Of a stretch of 64,000 bases of DNA, positions 60,722 through 64,000 are shown piece by piece (positions within the stretch are counted from its first letter, which is position 1; each line of letters starts with the position of its first letter). The DNA comes from Phragmitibacter sp965284365 (GTDB lineage: Bacteria > Verrucomicrobiota > Verrucomicrobiia > Verrucomicrobiales > Verrucomicrobiaceae): NCBI GenBank assembly GCA_965284365.1, contig OZ260079.1, positions 3,906,001-3,970,000 of the forward strand, written 5' to 3'. The translations under genes were made by a program, and so were the position numbers. The notes beneath the pieces are model-generated. The model made no database searches. It saw nothing but the letters and a program-made list of their open reading frames with translations, and was not told the origin of the DNA.

Positions 60722-60805
60722 GGTTTCGGGGCTTTGCGGTGGATTTCTCCCTGGAGCCGGGGCAAAGACCTTGAACAGAATCCGGCGATTCGTTACAAAT
60801 CCTAT

Positions 60806-62641
60806 GTGCGCCCCTTCCGCTTCCCTACTTTGGTTGGCTTTGCCTTGGTGATGGCTTTTTTGCTGACACCCTGTGTGGGTCAGCAGCGTCAGAGTCACCA
60901 ACTGGATCTGAATTTCGACTCGGTGATCGCTTTGCATGGGCTGTGGGATTTGTCCCAGGATGAGATGGCAGAGCGGTGCCCGGGGGAGGGATTCAGCACG
61001 AATCCTTTTTTCTTCTGGCTGGGGAAGACGAGCGAGCAGCGGGACCGGGCGGTCTTCACGAGGGAGCCGTTTCAGAACGTGAAAGTGAACACCACGGTCT
61101 TTGGTGGAGCGGTGCCGGTGGCGGAAGCGATGGTGGATTTCCGTGAAGGCAAGGCTGCGCGAGTACGGGTGGTGGTGAGCGGCGAGGATAAAGCGGTGCG
61201 CATGGATGCGGGAGTTCTGGAGAAATCCCGCAAGGCGACGGAGCAAGCGCTCAGCCAGATGTTGAAAGCTGCGCCGGCACCGAGGACGCGCTTTTACGGG
61301 AGCAAAGGGGACCAGCAGGCCTACACGATGACGTGGAGTGGGGCGGAGGGTGTTGCGTGCCTGACGAGCAGCAGCGCGGACCAGTCGCTGAGTTTCGTGC
61401 TGGCGCCGCCAGGGACTGATCCGGACGTGCTGGCTAATGGCTCATCCAGCAGTGGCACGGGCATGAACGCGAATAAGACGGAGCTGTTTTGCAATTTCGA
61501 TGCGCTGCTGAAGCTGCCGCAACTCTGGGACATGACGCCGGATGCGCTGGAGAAAGTGTTTGGTATCGCGGAGGAGATGGAGTCGCCTTACTTCCGGTGG
61601 CTGACAACGGGGAAGGACACCGCACGATTCTCGCGCAGGCCCTTTTCCAATGTGGAAGTGGATCTGACTCTGTTTCAGCGGCGGGTGCCGGTGGATGAGG
61701 CTCTCATTGATTTTAAAGATGGCAAGGTATCGCAAGTGACGCTGTCTTTGTATAATCGGGGTGACAGCGGGGAGATATCGCCGCAGGATTTTGATGCGCG
61801 CTACAAGCTGGCGGGGCAGTCACTCATTGGCTTGTTAGGCGTGAAGCCGGCGGAGAGGCGTCCATCCGCGCAGACGGCGGTGAAGACAACTGGCTGGTTC
61901 TGGTCGGCGCCGGCGGCTTTGGCCTTGCTGGAGTATAATGCAGACGCGATGAGCAAACGGGGTGGGGCGGAATTTCTGCGGCTGAAGATCGCGCCGGTGG
62001 CAGGGCGGGAGAAGCTGCTGAATATCGCGGCGATTGGTCAGAGCAGCACGGCGTTAACCCGATCGGCGTTGCCGAAGTTTGTGAAGAAGGAGGCCAATGG
62101 GGATGTGTATGTGAGCGGCGTGCCCATGGTGGATCAGGGGGACAAGGGGTATTGCGTGGTGGCTTCCTGTCAGCGGCTGTTCGGCTATCTGCATATTCCG
62201 GTGGATCAGTATGAACTGGCGCAGGTGGCGGCCAGTGATGCCGACCGAGGGACGAGTTCGGGAGACTTCTTCGAAGCGATGAACAAGATCGACAGCAAAT
62301 TCAACGTGCGCTTCAAGCCGCTGCTGGAGAAATCACCCATGTCTGCCTCGGGTGACCGCAATGCGCGCCCGGACCGCTTTGCGAAGATGATCCAGGAGGA
62401 GATCGACAAAGGCATGCCGCTGCTGTGGGCTTTGGAGTTGGGATTGTTTCCTGAGGAGCCCTCCATTGCGATGCAGGCCGGGGGTGGCCACATGCGGCTG
62501 ATCATTGGCTACAATCTGGCTAAGCAGGAATTGCTATTCACGGACTCATGGGGAGCGGGGCATGAGCTTAAACGCATGAAGATGGCGGATGCGGTGCGGG
62601 CGAGTTTTGGTGTCTACCTGATCGAGCCTAAGGCGAGGTAG
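60806..62641 (+). CDS. Secreted C39-like cysteine peptidase with duplicated N-terminal domain
   Basis: 611 residues from GTG at 60806 (in-frame ATG codons are absent before the signal peptide; a TTG start at 60734 would place 24 non-signal residues first). Signal peptide ends near CVGQQRQ. Two similar domains of about 165 residues follow: FDSVIALHGLWDLSQDEM to about 200, and FDALLKLPQLWDMTPDAL to about 397; blocks FTREPFQNVKVNTTVFGGAV and FSRRPFSNVEVDLTLFQRRV align. The C-terminal domain is C39-like: VPMVDQGDKGYCVVASCQRL gives Cys450, GGGHMRLIIGYN the His, FTDSWG the Asp. It likely cuts peptides outside the cell. Substrate unknown. Confidence 0.82.
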   Translation: MRPFRFPTLVGFALVMAFLLTPCVGQQRQSHQLDLNFDSVIALHGLWDLSQDEMAERCPGEGFSTNPFFFWLGKTSEQRDRAVFTREPFQNVKVNTTVFGGAVPVAEAMVDFREGKAARVRVVVSGEDKAVRMDAGVLEKSRKATEQALSQMLKAAPAPRTRFYGSKGDQQAYTMTWSGAEGVACLTSSSADQSLSFVLAPPGTDPDVLANGSSSSGTGMNANKTELFCNFDALLKLPQLWDMTPDALEKVFGIAEEMESPYFRWLTTGKDTARFSRRPFSNVEVDLTLFQRRVPVDEALIDFKDGKVSQVTLSLYNRGDSGEISPQDFDARYKLAGQSLIGLLGVKPAERRPSAQTAVKTTGWFWSAPAALALLEYNADAMSKRGGAEFLRLKIAPVAGREKLLNIAAIGQSSTALTRSALPKFVKKEANGDVYVSGVPMVDQGDKGYCVVASCQRLFGYLHIPVDQYELAQVAASDADRGTSSGDFFEAMNKIDSKFNVRFKPLLEKSPMSASGDRNARPDRFAKMIQEEIDKGMPLLWALELGLFPEEPSIAMQAGGGHMRLIIGYNLAKQELLFTDSWGAGHELKRMKMADAVRASFGVYLIEPKAR

Positions 62642-62707
62642 CCGATTTCGTGAGTTATTCACTTGGCAGGGGATGCGCTTGTTTTAGGATGGCGACTTTA
62701 TCTCGCC

Positions 62708-63418
62708 ATGATCCAACTGCTCGCCGCCAGTTCTAACGCCGGAAATCCTGTCGGATTTGGGTTCTTTGCCATCATCATTGTCGTCGCTGTTTTGTTAGTC
62801 TGGGGCATGTCGACTCTACAGAAGAGGGCCGATCAGAAGCGCCGGCGGGAGCTGGACGACATCCTCACGCGTGAGGGGTTTCACCAAGTCACCCAAGATC
62901 GCCTTAATCTGACGCACTTCATGCAGAGTGTGCATTTCGCTGACCGACGTCGAAACACGAATGTGTGGAACCACTATGAGCGTGCGGCGAGCGATGGATG
63001 GAAGACGCAGATCATCGATTATTCTTATGTGACAGGTACGGGGAAGAGCCAGCGCACGGTTAAGCAGACGATCGCGATTTTTGATCGGGAGGGAGCGACG
63101 CTGCCTGCGTTCGTGCTTGCACCCGAGGGTTTCTTCTCACGGGTGGCAGAGCGGTTCGGCAGACAGGACATCGATTTCGAGACACATCCCAAGTTCAGCA
63201 AAATGTTCAACATGCAGGCCGATGATGAAGCCGGGGTGAGGCAGGCTTTTACGGATTCTGTTCTGGAGGAACTGGAGCGTCATGAAGGCGTCACCGTGCA
63301 ATGCCTGGGTGGGTCACGTCTGGTGGTGCGCCGGAATGGCAAACTGGTGAAGCCGGAGAACCTGCCGGCGTTCATTGAGGAAGCCGGTGCAATTTGCCGG
63401 GTTTTCCGGACGGCTTAG
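62708..63418 (+). CDS. Single-span membrane protein of unknown function
   Basis: 236 residues from MIQLLAASSNAGNPVGFGFF. One membrane helix (about 17-37, FFAIIIVVAVLLVWGMS), then a basic stretch (LQKRADQKRRRELDD) and a soluble alpha/beta domain of about 190 residues. The domain has no recognised motif; ICRVFRTA ends the protein. A frame open from 62663 has a poorer start. The stop is 25 bases from that of the kinase-like gene on the other strand. Confidence 0.7.
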   Translation: MIQLLAASSNAGNPVGFGFFAIIIVVAVLLVWGMSTLQKRADQKRRRELDDILTREGFHQVTQDRLNLTHFMQSVHFADRRRNTNVWNHYERAASDGWKTQIIDYSYVTGTGKSQRTVKQTIAIFDREGATLPAFVLAPEGFFSRVAERFGRQDIDFETHPKFSKMFNMQADDEAGVRQAFTDSVLEELERHEGVTVQCLGGSRLVVRRNGKLVKPENLPAFIEEAGAICRVFRTA

Positions 63419-63442
63419 CTGTTGATCCGGAGTATGCGCTTC

Positions 63443-64000
63443 CTACGCGAAGAAGCGTACGCTGTCGGAAATCTGGGTGAAGCTGGGTCTGGCAGCTGTG
63501 TTAGCCTGACTGCATGTAGATTGGAGTTCGAGCAGAGCGTTTTGGAGCGTCTGGTCCTGATCGGAGAATGGGGTGCGGGAGAGCAATTCTTCCAGGAGAA
63601 TGCCAAAAGCGTGGACGTCGAGGCGTTGCAGAGCGGACTTTTCTGCTGGCGCCAAGCCATCTAAAAAGGCGGCTGCGCCGAAGTCACCGAGCAGAGGTGG
63701 AGCGTCATTGTGCCAATGGATGTTGTGGCCGTAGAAGTCGCCATGCAGCAGTCCCTTTTCATGAAGGTGGGCCATGGCGCTGGCCATGCCTGACGCGAGG
63801 TGGGAGGTTTCCTGAGGCGTGAATTGCGAGTGTTCGCCATAGACATCGCGGGTGCAGGAAGCAAACGAGGGCGGTTCAGCGAGTGTCTGGTAACTGGGAC
63901 TCATGAGGTTCATGATGAGACCATTCATGCCATGAGGATGCCCAACGATCCTGCCGATAGGGCTGATGAGATTGGGATGGGAACCGGTAGCCATGCTTGC
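63443..64000 (-). CDS. Protein-kinase-like protein, C-terminal part
   Basis: The reading frame continues past the right edge, so only the last about 186 residues are seen. The catalytic loop reads HEKGLLHGDFYGHNIHWHN, which has the H-G-D...N arrangement of the APH/RIO-like or bacterial Ser/Thr kinase family (HRD replaced by HGD, as in small kinase-like proteins). Next comes LLGDFGAAAF, the DFG metal-binding motif. SYQTLAEPPSFASCT and LRLDV-like helix DVHAFGILLEELL (the DVWS.G.. segment) and ARPSFTQI follow. So the catalytic Asp, Asn and DFG Asp are present; the glycine loop and Lys are beyond the window. Substrate unknown. Confidence 0.8.
   Translation of the reverse strand, partial: ASMATGSHPNLISPIGRIVGHPHGMNGLIMNLMSPSYQTLAEPPSFASCTRDVYGEHSQFTPQETSHLASGMASAMAHLHEKGLLHGDFYGHNIHWHNDAPPLLGDFGAAAFLDGLAPAEKSALQRLDVHAFGILLEELLSRTPFSDQDQTLQNALLELQSTCSQANTAARPSFTQISDSVRFFA

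Noticed and set aside
1..64000. tRNA, rRNA, CRISPR, phage or plasmid genes
   Set aside because: None was recognised by eye; a tRNA scan and a Rfam search would be decisive.

Overview
The window looks like chromosomal DNA of a Verrucomicrobiota bacterium, probably a Prosthecobacter- or Verrucomicrobium-like member of the Verrucomicrobiaceae. The indications are the stock of very large secreted proteins, several sialidase / sialate-esterase genes, a 'PVC-type dehydrogenase' protein, a protein resembling the exosortase-associated TIGR04073 family, a MoxR / DUF58 / vWA operon with extra giant partners, and REP-like palindromes between genes. This taxonomic call is inference from gene content; no rRNA or tRNA gene was recognised.

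Layout. 1-2386 (minus): a PelA-like polysaccharide deacetylase followed by the first 47 codons of a membrane protein cut by the window edge. 2577-4671 (minus): a CNNM/CBS transporter-like protein, an FmdB-type zinc ribbon and ribosomal protein S14, with a UUCG-loop terminator. 4896-8925: a secreted protein with a possible Cys/His peptidase domain, a glycine-rich RRM protein with its own promoter and terminator, a small membrane protein, a lipoprotein and a family 2 glycosyltransferase. 8926-9894 holds no intact gene, only a decayed C-terminal piece of a CcdA/DsbD-like membrane protein. 9895-13152: a sialidase-esterase fusion and a secreted companion. 13241-19022: an RND efflux pump (adaptor, an unusual AP2-like double-domain protein, inner-membrane pump) with a divergent TetR regulator. 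19040-20140: an NlpC/P60 hydrolase with a long Ser/Lys-rich spacer.

20249-37085 (plus) is the most striking block: eight closely packed genes. They are two tandem paralogous secreted proteins of unrecognised family, a membrane-anchored coiled-coil / Gln-rich protein, a MoxR AAA+ ATPase, a 1421-residue TPR plus PQQ-propeller protein, a DUF58 protein, a BatA-like vWA protein and a second vWA protein. MoxR-DUF58-vWA sets are known; the unfamiliar partners make this an enlarged envelope chaperone-like system worth study.

37169-43854: a small conserved-looking protein and an AddB/AddA-type helicase-nuclease pair. 43928-47013: a 45-codon secreted peptide ORF, a secreted beta-propeller glycoside-hydrolase-like protein, a TIGR04073-like protein and a Cys/His-rich lipoprotein. 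47014-50949: a 1311-residue protein joining an SGNH-like domain, a dehydrogenase-type propeller, HEAT repeats and an azurin-like copper domain.

51444-60070: a sialic-acid (or similar acetylated glycan) scavenging island: esterase-sialidase fusion, FAD oxidoreductase, two sialidases, and a divergent GntR-LacI hybrid regulator with a candidate operator between. All the enzymes have export signals. The spacers carry REP-like hairpins. 60119-64000: a flavin reductase-like protein, a C39-like secreted peptidase with an internal duplication, a membrane-anchored unknown and the C-terminal part of a protein-kinase-like protein cut by the right edge.
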